Part shown: in pieces, positions 35,047-46,475 of the stretch
Position numbering within the stretch: position 1 is the stretch's first letter
Layout of the letters: every line of letters begins with the position of its first letter
NCBI GenBank assembly: GCA_963682025.1
Contig: OY821519.1
Location: 109,371,764 to 109,435,763 of the forward strand
Direction of reading: 5' to 3'
DNA: 64,000 bases
DNA from: Cordilura impudica
Lineage: Eukaryota; Arthropoda; Insecta; Diptera; Scathophagidae
Notes under the pieces: model-generated
Database searches by the model: none
What the model was told of the DNA's origin: nothing
What the model saw: the letters and a program-made list of their open reading frames with translations, nothing else
Translations under genes and position numbers: made by a program

Positions 35047-36719
35047 TTACAACTCATCGAAAAATTTTCTTTTATAAGATTTTCTTAAATAACCTTGTTT
35101 AGAGGGATTTGTTTTAATGCTCCAGCAATAGTCCGCCATCATATGCTTATCCCAGTGACCCTGGTACCGCTCCTCTATAGTGCGGATATCTTGATGGAAA
35201 CGTTCACCTTGTTCTTCACTGAAGTCTCCAAGATTTTCAGGGAAACAATCCAAATGACTGTGTAGGTAGTGCACCTTAATGCTCATATTACAACCAAGCT
35301 GCTTGAAATGTGACAACATGTTATCCACGTGGTCCGAATAGTGCTCACCCTTTTTGTTTCCCAGGAAATTGCGCACTATCCAAACAAATTCATTCCAAGC
35401 ATTTCTTTCAATATCTGTCATGGAATTACTAAAATTTTCATCATTGATTAATTTTTTGATTTGAGGGCCATCAAAAATGCCAGCTTTCAGTTTCTCCGAA
35501 CTCAAATTGTTGAACTTTTTACTGATATATCTAAAACAATCACCGTCCTTGTTGAGAGCTTTGACAAATTGTTTCATAAGTCCTAGCTTGATATGGAGAG
35601 GTGGCAGTATTATGCGATCCCTGGGCACAAGTGGTTTCCTGGAACCATAGCTTCCCTCGAAGGCCAGTCTTTCTTACTCCAGTGTTCAGATCTGGCTCTG
35701 CTATCCCATAAACAAATGAAACACGGACATTTTGTGTAGCCACCTTGTTGGTCTAGAAGAAAATTCACCATTTTTAGATCCACACAAATTAGCCAGCGGT
35801 GTTCGTTGTACTTTATTTTATTTATAACTGAGGCAATTGTAGAATATTCTTCTTTAGCTTTAGTTGAATGTGCAATGGGCAACGAACCCAATTTATTACC
35901 GTTATGCAGAAGTACACATTTTAGGCTGCGTTTAGAAGAATCTATAAATAGTCGCCAGTCATTTGGATCATACTCCTCTAATCCCATCGCTGTTACTAAA
36001 CCAGGAACATCTGAACAATAAACAAATTCATCGTCTTCGGAAAAGAATGGAAGTAAGTTTTTTTCTCTGTTACGGTAGTATGAAATTGTTGTTCCTTGGG
36101 TTAACAGATTTTTTTGCTTTAATCGAGAAGCAAGAATTTCAGATGCTTTTTTAGAAAGTCCAAGGTCTCTCACTAAATCACTAAGCTCCTCCTGATTAAA
36201 TTGCTCGCGTTCAGAAGAAATATCTAAATGCAAGTCATCTGATCCAAATTCAGAAATTGGTGAAGGAACATTTTGTCGTAAGTCGTGGAAATTGTGTGTA
36301 GATGTAGATGGTTGTGGTTCTGAATCCTCACTAGAGTACAGGACTGGTTGGGTAATAGACAACACGTTAGGATAAATCCATTTAGACCGGTTTGTTTTAT
36401 TAATGCCTGTTATGTTGACAGCGCAAAAATAACAATCATCATAATGATTCGAAGGTTCCCGCCAGATCATTGGTGTTTTATACTTGAAGTGGGTCCGTTG
36501 CTTGTTTGCCCATAACCTTAAATACTCTACACAGTTTTTACATACAGTATTAGGAATCCAGTACTTATCACGGGTTTCCATGGTAAATCCGAAGTAGTCA
36601 AAATAAATTTTTTTAATAAAATCTGACACACTTTTTCTATTTTTTATAAACGTGTATTCGCCACATATGTTACAAAAATAGTTGGGATTGATTTTACAGG
36701 TGTTTCTTGACGTAGCCAT
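35047..36719 (-). pseudogene. Transposase of the second long-TIR family, single frameshift
   Basis: Minus strand, ATG at 36717-36719, stop at 35047-35049. Two frames overlap at about 35610-35660 (first frame ends after EAMVPGNH, the second runs from PLVPRDRIILPPLHIKLGLM), so one frameshift separates a 369- and a 193-residue piece of what was about 555 residues. N-terminus: four Cys pairs (CNICGEY, CKNCVEY, CYFC plus WREPSNH) that could form zinc-binding sites. Middle: WRLFIDSSKRSLKCVLLHNGN and CVDLKMVNFLLDQQGGYTKCPC. C-terminus: VHYLHSHLDCFPENLGDFSEEQGERFHQDIRTIE. I take the Asp in LFIDSS, the Asp in CVDLK and the Glu in EEQGERFHQD as the likely catalytic set; this is inference. I recognise the protein as a family common in arthropods but cannot name its superfamily. 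Confidence 0.8.
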
Positions 36720-36763
36720 TGCACAATTTTGAAGTATATATCAAAGTAACACAATTTTCAATA

Positions 36764-36815
36764 AATAACACACGGGAACAAAATTGAACTTTTTTGTGTT
36801 GACTGATTAAATGTT
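36764..36815 (+). repeat. Internal copy of the element's left end
   Basis: ATAACACACGGGAACAAAAT-TGAACTTTTTTGTGTTGA repeats the outer left end (34336-34385) with one change in the first 20 bases. It sits just upstream of the transposase start. Confidence 0.7.
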
Positions 36816-37154
36816 CAATGTAAAATGATTTATATTTTTTGTCGTTATACTTTTCGCTTTCGTAAACACTTGTTGAATGAGAAAAATTGGTTGAATGAAC
36901 CCATATAAATACTTAGTAGTTTTTTACTGAAGTACCAAAAAAAATTATATCCACAATTTTATTGACAGTCACTTATGAATGAACACATGTGTTCAGAGGA
37001 ATTCCTTTAAAAAATCATCCGTTACCAACGGTAAACCACACATCAATAAAAACAAGTGGACTTTTCTTTTTTCTCTTTAATTGACTGTGAACTGACTAGG
37101 TGTCATAAAGGGACAATAAAATTTATAGGCGTTATGAGTTTGCTACCGCAACCA

Positions 37155-37765
37155 TAAAAATGAAATAATCTTTTTTTATTACTTAATTTTTTTAATTCTT
37201 AGAATCATAAAAAACTAACTTATTACATACAAACACTTACACATTAGAAAATGTTATTTTTGTATGGAAATCGCGATTTATATCAATTCAGTAAATCGTG
37301 AACAAAATCAAAAGTTGTGCACCGATTGCAATGAAATAAAGCTCATTTTATTCGAAATATATTTAACTAACTGTTTGTAGACCAAAACTGTGATTTTTGT
37401 CCCATTTTTATTTTTTAGGAATTTTTAAAGAAGAAAAAAAATGTTTTTTTTAAAAAAATTTTAATTTTTTTTTCAAAACTTGAACGATATCTCTAAAACT
37501 ACCTGGAAAATTTAAAAACAAAGTAAGCACGGCTTTAAGAGAATATTGTTTGCGAGTTTCGGATTTTTTTTTTAATTTAATATGGTGAACCGTTTTCAAG
37601 TTATTCCAATATATGTAGCGGAAGTGCCTTAATTTTGAACATAACGGTATATCTCGAAAAGTCGAGCTGATAGAAAAAAACCAAGGGCAGATTTGGATTC
37701 AGCATCCCAAATAACCTTAAAAACAATATTCAGTTCTTAATCAACAGAACCATTGTTCCCTTGTG
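37155..37765 (-). repeat. Right arm of the 34.3-37.8 kb element
   Basis: Reverse complement of the left arm; the block about 37680-37752 next to the terminus differs from the left arm. Confidence 0.85.
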
Positions 37766-37768
37766 TAA

Positions 37769-38604
37769 TAAATGTAAACAAAATATTGGAAAAAGTAAAC
37801 AATTTGTTAAACTTAATACCAAATTATTTCAGCAAATTCTTTGGGTTGGTTTTCGTCTTTTCTATTATTTCGGATTTATTTCGGTGTTTGGTTTTTGGTC
37901 ATCGTGGTTGCTGATCGGCATGCATTTAGGTTATATACCTATATGCATTCGTTTCCGGTTATATGACATAACTTCTCGTTTAATTTAGTTTTTGCTAATT
38001 AAATAACTCGCCCTAACCTCCATTGCAAAGGTAATGGTTGTGTAGGGTGGCTATATGCATTAAATCATGCTAATTGTAGATGGCTGTATAGTTTCTTTTA
38101 ACTGGCCAAATATTTCTTCATTGCGGCCATATAGGTCGGATGGAGTATAATAACCAAAAAAAAAGCTCTCTCAACTTTTTTATTAAAATATTGCCATATT
38201 TCGAAAACACAGAGAATAAATTTATAATAATAAATAATTAAAGTAGGGATGCCAAACGCAAAAAACCAAATGTCCCAAACATTTTAAATAAAATAATTTA
38301 TTATCTTTATTTTCTGAAAAACTTCAAATTTTCATCCAAAAAAAAAAAAATGTGAAAATTTATATATAAATAACATTCTCATCAAATTGCGTTTATTTAT
38401 GTAACAGTTTTTATGTTCGCAATTCTTAAATATCATTTGACGTTTTCTAAAATTCATTGAATTTAAATTAATGTTTTCTGTAGTGTGATTCTGTAAATTT
38501 CAATGATCCGACAATCGCAAAATAGATCGACAGCTATTGTTGTTTGGATTAAGGATTAAGTGATTCACTAAGTATATACATCTTAACGACAGTCGACAAA
38601 TCTA
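37769..38604. other. Unassigned AT-rich DNA, start of an older hAT-like repeat
   Basis: From 38246 (TAGGGATGCCAAACGC) the sequence resembles 47568-47760 next to the hAT element. The rest is empty. Confidence 0.4.
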
Positions 38605-40207
38605 TTTATACCCTATACCACTATGTGGTTTGGGTATAATGACTTTGTGCTGCTGTTTGTAACAACCAAAAATATTTGACCTACACCCATCTTTTATTAT
38701 ACCGATCGAATCAGAATCACTATCTGATTCGATTTAACGATGTCCGTCCGTCCGTCCGTCCGTCCGTCCGTCCGTCCGTCCGTCCGTCCGTCTGTGTGTC
38801 CATGTAAAGCTTGTAATCAAACTGCAGATCGCAAATATGCATTTATTTTGACAAAATTTGGTGTTTCATCTTTTGTCGGCCATGGGATGAACGTTATTGA
38901 AATTGGTGAGAATCGGTCCATGTTCAGACCTAGCCCCCATACAAATGGGCCCTATGAAATCAACATATATTGCCATAAGATCCAAATTATCATACAAATC
39001 TTAGTCAAATTGGGTTGGTATGTATATATTACATCCATTAATCAGTAGTCCAAAAATGATCCCTATCGGACAGCTCTTAGTCATAGTCCCCATATAGAGC
39101 TGCTTCCCATCGTCACTTTAATCTATCAAAAAACAAGTAAGAAAATTATAGTCGGTCTAGACCGACTATACGATACCCTATACCATGCGTTTAGAAACCC
39201 TATCTCTTACGCTCAACTAACTGGACATTGAAAATAAGCAAAAACCAAATTTGAGTGGGATTTTTATTAATTTTTTTGGCTGCAGATATGAAAAAGTTCA
39301 TATCGAATGCTATATCTATAAAGGGACTAGGTCCAAAAATGGACCGATCCTGATCATGTTTGGTAAAGTCTCTTGTATTTTGCAAAAATATGTACAAACA
39401 AAATTTGAGAAGAATCAGTGCAATATTTTTGTTTTTTAATAGATTTAAGTGAAGATCGGGAAGCAGCTCTATATGGGGTCAAAGGGATCATTTTTGGACT
39501 ACTCATTAGTGGATGTAATGAACGCATACAAACCCAATTTGAGTAAGATCTATATGTCAATTTGGATCTTATGGCAATTTATGTCGATTTCTTATGGGTT
39601 ATTTGTATGGGGCTAGGTCTGAACATGGACCGATTCTCACCAATTTCAATAGCGTTCATCCCATGGCCGATAGAAGCTTATATACCAAATTTCGTCAAAA
39701 TATATTCATATTTGCGACCTGCAGTTTGATTACAAGCTTTACATGGACACACAGACGGACGGACGGACATTGTTAAATCAACTCAGAAAGTGATTCTGAT
39801 TCGATCGGTATAATTAAAGATGGGTCTAGGTCAAATATTTTTGGTTGTTACAAACAGCAGCACAAAGTCATTATACCCAAACCACATAGTGGTATAGGGT
39901 ATAACAAATATATTGCACTGATTCTGCTCAAATTTTGTTTGTATATAATTTTGCAAAATACAAGAGATTTTACCAAACATGGTCAGGATCGGTCCATTTT
40001 TAGGCCTAGTCCCCATATAGATATAGCATCCGATATGAACTTTTTCATATCTGCAGCTGAAAAAATTAATAAAAATCCCACTCAAATTTGGTTTATGCTT
40101 ATTTTCTATGTATATCCAGTTAGTTGGGCCTGAGAGATATGGTCTCTAAATCATGATATAGGGTATCGTATAGTCGGTCTAGACCGACTATAATTTTCTT
40201 ACTTGTT
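38605..40207 (+). mobile_element. mini-me/DINE-1 outer copy, split by an inner copy
   Basis: The outer copy runs 38605-39131 and resumes at 39905-40207, where it ends with GTCGGTCTAGACCGAC and CTTACTTGTT. It is interrupted in the family block CAAAAAACAAAAATATTGCAC. Its (GTCC)n array at 38741-38790 has about twelve units, the longest here. Confidence 0.85.
39132..39904 (-). mobile_element. mini-me/DINE-1 inner copy, full length, minus strand
   Basis: Starts AACAAGTAAGAAAATTATAG with the intact palindrome GTCGGTCTAGACCGAC and ends CATAGTGGTATAGGGTATAA. No clear duplication at the junctions, as expected for Helentron-type insertion. Confidence 0.85.
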
Positions 40208-40462
40208 TTCTATTTATTTAATTTGTAAACGAGTGGCATCTCTGTCAAAATAAGCGAAAAACACAAAGAATAGAAAAAAAAAAATTATTTCGTGTTTGAC
40301 AGGATGATTTTATGTTTATGTTTAATATCTCTATTTTTTTTTTACTAATATATCTGTTTATTTATTTGAAAATTAAATAATGAATTGAATATGCTATTTA
40401 ATTTTTTTATTTATATAAAAAATTTTTTTAATAAAAGCAAAATATTTTCACTGTTTTATGAT

Positions 40463-41262
40463 TTTTATACCCTATACCACTATGTGGTTTGGGTATAATG
40501 ACTTTGTGCTGCTGTTTGTAACACCCAAAAATATTTGACCTAGACCCATCTTTAATTATACCGATCGAATCAGAATCACTTTCTGAGTTGATTTAACAAT
40601 GTCCGTCCGTCCGTCCGTCCGTCCGTCCGTCCGTCCGTCTGTGTGTCCATGTAAAGCTTGTAATCAAACTGCAGGTCGCAAATATGAATATATTTTGATG
40701 AAATTTGGTATATAAGCTTTTGTCGGCCATGGGATGAACGCTATTGAAATTGGTGAGAATCGGTCCATGTTCAGACCTAGCCCCCATACAAATTACCCAT
40801 ATGAAATCGACATAAATTGCCATAAGATCCAAATTGTCATATAGATCTTACGCAAATTGGGTTTGTATGCGTTCATTACATCCACTAATGAGTAGTCCAA
40901 AAATGATCCCTTTGACCCCATATAGATCTGCTTCCCGATCTTCAGTTAAATCTATTAAAAAACAAAAATATTGCACTGATTCTTCTCAAATTTTGTTTGT
41001 ACATATTTTTGCAAAATACAAGAGACTTTACCAAACATGATCAGGATCGGTCCATTTTTGGACCTAGCCCCTTTATAGATATAGCATCCGATATGAACTT
41101 TTTTATATCTGCAGCCAAAAAAATTAATAAAAATCCCACTCAAATTTGGTTTTTGCTTATTTTCTATGTCCAGTTAGTTGGGACTAAGAGATAGGGTTTC
41201 TAAACGCATGGTATAGGGTATCGTATAGTCGGTCTAGACCGACTATAATTTTCTTACTTGTT
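40463..41262 (+). mobile_element. mini-me/DINE-1 element, full length
   Basis: Nearly identical to the 5278-6077 copy by eye. (GTCC)n array 40602-40640, intact palindrome at about 41228-41243, end CTTACTTGTT. Confidence 0.85.
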
Positions 41263-42440
41263 ATTTATGTATGACGACATTTCAACCTAAAAATTTAAGT
41301 TTTTATCGATTGAATAAACAACACAAAAATGGTTGTCGTTTAGGTAACAACAACAGCTGGCTTTAACAATAGCAAATATCGTTTAAAAATTTTACTGATA
41401 ATTTTGCTATTTCCTTTTTTTAACGATTCGACTATCGTTAAAATAAGTTACTGAAAAGCTATTATGCCAATGCCAATATTTTTTTTAAATGTAAACATTT
41501 TTTATATGTAAACATATTTGGTGTTATTTTTGGAATTTCAATTTGTGTTTAACGAATAAAATTTATATATTAAAGATGCAATTGATGTCTTCTAAATTTA
41601 AAATTATTATTTCCGACGTTCTGATATGATTTTCTGAAATTCAATTAATATTTTCTAATTTATAATTTGAAATTTTAATTCCAGTTTTTAGAATTGATAT
41701 TTTCTAAAATTTGAATGGAAAATTTAAAAAGTGCAATTTTGTATTTATGTGAATAATAAAGCTTTAGTAATTATAAACAATTTTTAAAAATTAGATGTAA
41801 TCGCAATCAGATATTTTGTAGGTAAAGCAGAATAATAATTTTATATAACTATGTAGAACTGTTTTGAAGCAAAAACTCATTGATGAACTCGGTAACTTTA
41901 TTTTGCAAAGACAACAAAAAGTTAAAATGCCAAACTTATGTTCATATTTGCAAAGAAAGATGAAAAAACGTATGAAATAAAAGACCAGCCGGTGTATACT
42001 CTTAACATTGTTCTGTATGATATCTATTTGAAAATATTGACTTTCATGTTAAAATAGAAATAACTTTTGCAAAGCTAATTAGAACAAAAATTGTGGCGCC
42101 ATGTACTGTGGCATAGTCACGCTGAGCAAAATGAAGTGACACTCTGTTAATGCAAAAGAAATGTATTTTCCCCACAACAAAATATTGAAGAATTTTATAT
42201 AAATAAAATTTAATACCGATTTATTTCTAACATGCAGTTATTATGGATAAACATATATAGAATATAGGTATATTATTTGTATTATTTATTATGTGTATGT
42301 ATGTATATGTTAATATTACACACAAAAAATACAACATCAAACGTTATTTTTGTGTTTATTACATTGTTTTTTTTTTTTTATTGACGACTAGGTATTTTAG
42401 CATTATTTGCTTTAGATGCTGGTGAATTTTTATTCCACTT
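41263..42440. other. Unassigned AT-rich DNA with part of an older repeat
   Basis: 41690-41900 matches 47765-48000 in direct orientation (GTAATTATAAACAATTTTTA, ATATTTTGTAGGTAAAGCAG). No gene seen. Confidence 0.45.
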
Positions 42441-42444
42441 ATAT

Positions 42445-43437
42445 TAACTCGTAGTGTCCGCTTGTCGAAAAAATTTTGGGTCGATTTTAACCTCTTTCCC
42501 GTGACCCAATCGATCTGAAATTTTGCAGGCATGCTCGTGGAAATGACAGAAATGATCTAGTAAATTTTTTTAGTGATGCCAAAACAATGGAAACTTTAAA
42601 ATTTTTCTACCAGAGTTGATAAAAAAATTTACAAAGGGTTTGTTTTTATTATATTATTACCACAACGACCACAAAAACAACAAGTCCAGCTATGACAACA
42701 ATACAATATTTACAATATTTAGAACAATATAGAAATATCATATTTTTTATTTTTTTTTTTTACTTTTTCAGAGATTTCCCTGGACCTGTTCCACCGATTT
42801 TAATGATTTTTGAAATAGATATCTTTCCATGAATTTGGTGAATGATTCTCACTAAAAATGATGACCCTAGCTATCCTATTGAGGCGTGATCGTGACAAGA
42901 ACAACATAGAAAATTATATATTTTCAAGACTTTTTTAGTTCTTCATTTAAATCTCGGGCCCTAATCAACCGATTTGGACGATTTTAAATATCAAACTTCA
43001 CAGGATGTCAGTGAATCATTTTTTATATCAACGAGCACCCTAGCTGCCCGATTGATGCCGTCATCGTGATTTGCACAGACGGACAGAATAACATCGCTAT
43101 ATCAACTCCGGTTGTTATAAGGATCACAAATATATATATTTTATAAGCGCCCCGATAGGTGAGTAGGTAGCGTGCTCGCCTATCATGCGGGGGTCATGGC
43201 TTCGATTCCCACCAGAGGCTATGGTCTGTCGTTGCAAAAAACCAGCCGAATGGTCTTTGTCACCCGGCTTATCCTTGGACCCAAAATTAGAATACAAATT
43301 TACTTTGTATTGTAATTAATATAAATAAAAAAATAAATAAATATATTTTATGGGGTCCAAAATTTTTTTTCTAATTATTACAAACGTAATGACAAACTTA
43401 TATATACCCTCTGCACACTGGAGTGGAGGGTATAATT
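42445..43437 (-). mobile_element. Third Helentron-like or related repeat, host of a SINE
   Basis: Minus-strand ACAGACGGACAGAATAACATC block plus an end hairpin ACCCTCTGCACACTGGAGTGGAGGGT (43408-43434) recall DINE elements. Two internal blocks repeat loosely (GATTTTAATGATTTTTGAAA and GATTTGGACGATTTTAAATA). Split at 43144 by a SINE. Confidence 0.5.
43145..43340 (+). mobile_element. tRNA-derived SINE with 11-bp target duplication
   Basis: The head contains a Pol III A box, TAGGTGAGTAGG (about 43156-43167), and a B box, GCTTCGATTCC (about 43199-43210), at tRNA-like spacing. A 3' body follows, ending in an ATAAATAAA-type tail. The flanks ATATATTTTAT at 43134-43144 and 43341-43351 are identical, so the insertion ends are exact. 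About 196 bp. Transcribed by Pol III and moved by a partner LINE if typical; the tRNA ancestor was not identified. Confidence 0.8.
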
Positions 43438-43890
43438 ATAACTACAATTACTAAATATTTTTTTTTATTACAGATTCGTCATTTTTATTTATAATTAATA
43501 TTTTATTTCACTTTTATTCAATTTGTTTGCTTTTGTTTTTGTTTTTAAGTGTCAATTTTTCAGTCTCTGCGCTGTTATTTTCTACTACAATATTAAAAAA
43601 ACACAGTAGTATCATATGGTAGTGACCAAGTTTGACAAGATTTTGTGAGATTTTGCTAAAATTTAGTAACGAGCTAGCTTTTGTTTTGTATGGGAACTCT
43701 AGTAAAAATGGACTAGATTTTGCCCGAAATCTCGTATATACTAGATTTTGCTTAGATGTAAATGCACTATAATGTAAGGGTTTCCCGAAAAGGTCAGTAG
43801 GATCTTAAGTCATGATTAGAAAATCAAAACTCTAGGTTCAATGGTTTTCTTATTCTTACATTTCATGTAATTCAACATTTTATCGATATC
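43438..43890. other. AT-rich DNA with end of repeat m4
   Basis: 43735-43773 is the inverted partner of the motif at 33893 (see there). Nothing else recognised. Confidence 0.4.
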
Positions 43891-43979
43891 ACTTACCGAT
43901 CGGCCAATATCATGTTGTGAATTTTTTCGACTTTTTTGGACTTATTCATCCGTCCTGATATTGCTGTCTCTTGTTTTTG

Positions 43980-44109
43980 GAAAAAATTTGTTGCTCCTCA
44001 AAGGCGAAAGTAAAAGAACAATACGATTGTAGTATTGTACCTTTAATCTACCTTCATATGTTGATCGACTTAAATTAATAAAATTACCTACTTTGGAAAG
44101 CCGTAGGAC
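43980..44109 (+). pseudogene. LINE ORF2 C-terminus, left part
   Basis: The frame ending at 44109 reads NLPSYVDRLKLIKLPTLESRR and continues after the hAT insertion with AMLKVTFMINLINGEI (48131 on). The motif YxDRLxxLxLPTLExRR is typical of the C-terminal region of Jockey/I-group insect LINEs. A frame change lies upstream near 44045. Confidence 0.65.
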
Positions 44110-44319
44110 CAGAGTTCGCCAGTTCAGAATTATCAAAAGGGTATTTTCACCCCCTCCTAAAATTTTAAGGGGTATTTTCATAAACTAAAGGGTATTTTTT
44201 TAAAACTACAGCAAAATAAATTTTTTAACTAAATTAATTACTACTCGTATTTACGTTTAAACAGGACAAAGTGATATTTATATATGTATGTATATACATA
44301 CATTTAACAGTGATGTGCG

Positions 44320-46475
44320 TTAATAAGACAGTGATACATTTACGTTTTGTTTCCACTTTTTTACAGCACTAGCGAAATCCATGTCACATTGAACAACACC
44401 ATTTTCTTTACTTAAATAAAAATCGGGGCCTTCGCAAGAAATCCTTGAAAGGATTTCCACACGTTTATCACCAAGTCTGACTCGCTTATCACTCTTTATG
44501 CGTTTTTGGCATGAAAATCCTCTTTCGCAAGCTGCAGTAGAGACTGGTAAAGTTAAGGCAATGATTAACAATTTCATGTACTCTGGATACATACACTCCT
44601 CATCCTCAGCATGTCTTAGCTCATTTGACATGCAAATCAACTTGCAAAATTTTTGCATGTCCATTTTGGCCTTGTATTTTTCTAACATAAATTTTACTTC
44701 ATACCATTCATCCTGCAACTTATACTATTTAGTAAGAATGCTACTATATATAGGGTATAGTTCTTTATTGCAATATATTTTCATCAAACTATCCATGGCT
44801 TCATCAACAGATTTATTTGATGGATGAGCAGACGGGTTTAACACCAAGTCGAAATTTAAAAATGTTTCCATGGTGTCATCGTCAAACCGTAAATGGAGGT
44901 TATTTACCAGTGTGCATAAAAAAACGTCTTTTCCTTTCTGGAAACTATTTTGGGATAGGTTATTGGAAGAAATTTTTATGTCTCTGTAGTAACCATTTTT
45001 TTCTTTCATCTCATTCAAAAATGCTGTTAAATATTTTCCAGGCTCTTTGCACATTTTCTCTAAATGACTTTTTGTCACCTGTAATCTATCAACCAAAAGG
45101 CTGAAACTTAGGTTATTTGCTTGAAAACACATGGAAAGTAGATCAATAAGCTGTAATATGTCCCTCAATAAACATGTTGTGCTTATAAAATCATAAGCTT
45201 GAATTGCTTTTGGTAATCCAGAAGCTTTAGGGTCTGAAGTAGCAGCTTCTTCTGTGAGCACTAAAACTAGGCTGTCATAACTTTCATGAATTGCTTCAAC
45301 AGCTTTGCCGAACGACAGCCAACGTACACTATGCTGGTACTTTAGTGTCAGCTGCTTCTGTTGCATTTCCTTCAGATTATCATGATGCTTGCAAGATGAA
45401 TTGAAGAATGTATGAAGGCTGTTGATTGTTGAGTGCACCTTGCTTATCTTTGGCACTTCTTCGGCAGCTTGACTCACTGCAAGAGCCAGCTTGTGTGCCA
45501 TGCAGTGGACGTGTATCAATAATGGCATTTCATTTTTCAGCTGAACACCAACTCCAGTTTTAGACCCCAACATCACTGCTGCGCCATCTGTTCCCAAACC
45601 CATAACTTTAGTTATAGGAACACGGTTTTTCTCCAAAAACTTCAGTAAAGTTTTCGTAATATTATCAGCATCGCAGGGAATCCCTTCCATTGAGAAGTTG
45701 GCCCAAAATCGTACTTGTTGCTGGAAGTCCTTTATATATTTGACATAAATAATTAATTTCTTTGTCACAGTAATATCAGTACTTTCATCAATCAAAATGG
45801 ACATTACTGGGCTTTTCTGTAGATCCTCCGATAGCTGGTCATAGAGCGTGTCCGATAGAGCTGATTCAACTTGAGTAACTTTCCTATGATGCATATTCAC
45901 ATATTCAGGATTTAATTTCACCCCATTAGCATTTGTAACATCATCAATGCTTTAAACTTGCGTTGAGCGATTTCTTCCTTGCTTATCATGTAGACAGTTC
46001 TAAATAAAATCATATCTGATTCTGAAACTTGAATAGTCATTTTTTCTATAGCAGCTTGACGAGGAGCATTCATTGCAGCTTTGTGTTCATCTGAAATTTC
46101 GTGTCTAACGAAATTCGAGCGCTTGAAGTTGGCAGTACCTCTGGTAGCCATAATGCCTTGAAGCTGGCATTTCTTACAATTTTTGCACAAAGCTTTAACA
46201 ACTTGTTCATTAAAAATTATCCACGGGAAAGCCTTAACCATTTGGCCAAGAACTTAGAATGTTTCGCCATTGTATTGGATGACAGAGTTGAAGTACTGCT
46301 GGAAGATGCCAGAGTCGTAGTACTGATGGAAGTTGCTTGAGTCGTAGTACTGCTGGAAGATGCCGGATAGTTTGTACTGGGTGCAAAATCGGAGTACTGA
46401 CCGAAGTGATAGCGTTAAAATCATTATCCAGAACTTCCAACTCCATTCTGGATTTTTTTCGTTGAAGGGCTTGCA
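44320..46475 (-). pseudogene. hAT transposase (ZNF862/KIAA1586-like group), nearly intact
   Basis: Minus strand. A Ser/Thr-rich N-terminus (46270-46475) leads to a TTF-type zinc finger: FPWIIFNEQ, CKNCKKC, RGTANFKRSNFVRHEISDEH. The RNase H-like core follows: LIDESTD with the first catalytic Asp, GLGTDGAAVMLG with the second, and HCMAHKLALAVS. VRWLSFGKAVE and a long helical insert come next. The hAT dimerisation motif is LPVSTAACERGFS (about 44520-44555). Breaks: a frame change near 46245, a one-base shift in a GGGG run near 45919, and an in-frame TAG at 44725-44727. The rest is open over 1.8 kb, so inactivation is recent. Cuts DNA and makes 8-bp duplications in the known family. Confidence 0.8.

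Larger units (their letters stand above)
34341..37765 (-). mobile_element. Long-TIR DNA transposon, second family, well preserved
   Basis: Ends CACAAGGGAACAA and TTGTTCCCTTGTG. Arms 34341-34975 and 37155-37765 match closely except for a block just inside the outer ~14 bp. Flanked by TAA on both sides (34338-34340, 37766-37768); if one more base is counted into each end, the flanks are GATA/AATA. The interior encodes one transposase on the minus strand. Family unassigned; a decayed relative lies at 23.6-29.2 kb. Confidence 0.8.

Noticed and set aside
36764..37765. A separate short element between the inner end copy (36764) and the right terminus
   Set aside because: The inner end lies in the same orientation as the left end and could pair with the right end, but no target duplication is seen at 36764, so it is reported only as an internal copy.
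43145..43215. A tRNA gene
   Set aside because: A- and B-box motifs are present, but a SINE body, AT tail and target duplication follow, and the acceptor ends do not pair well.
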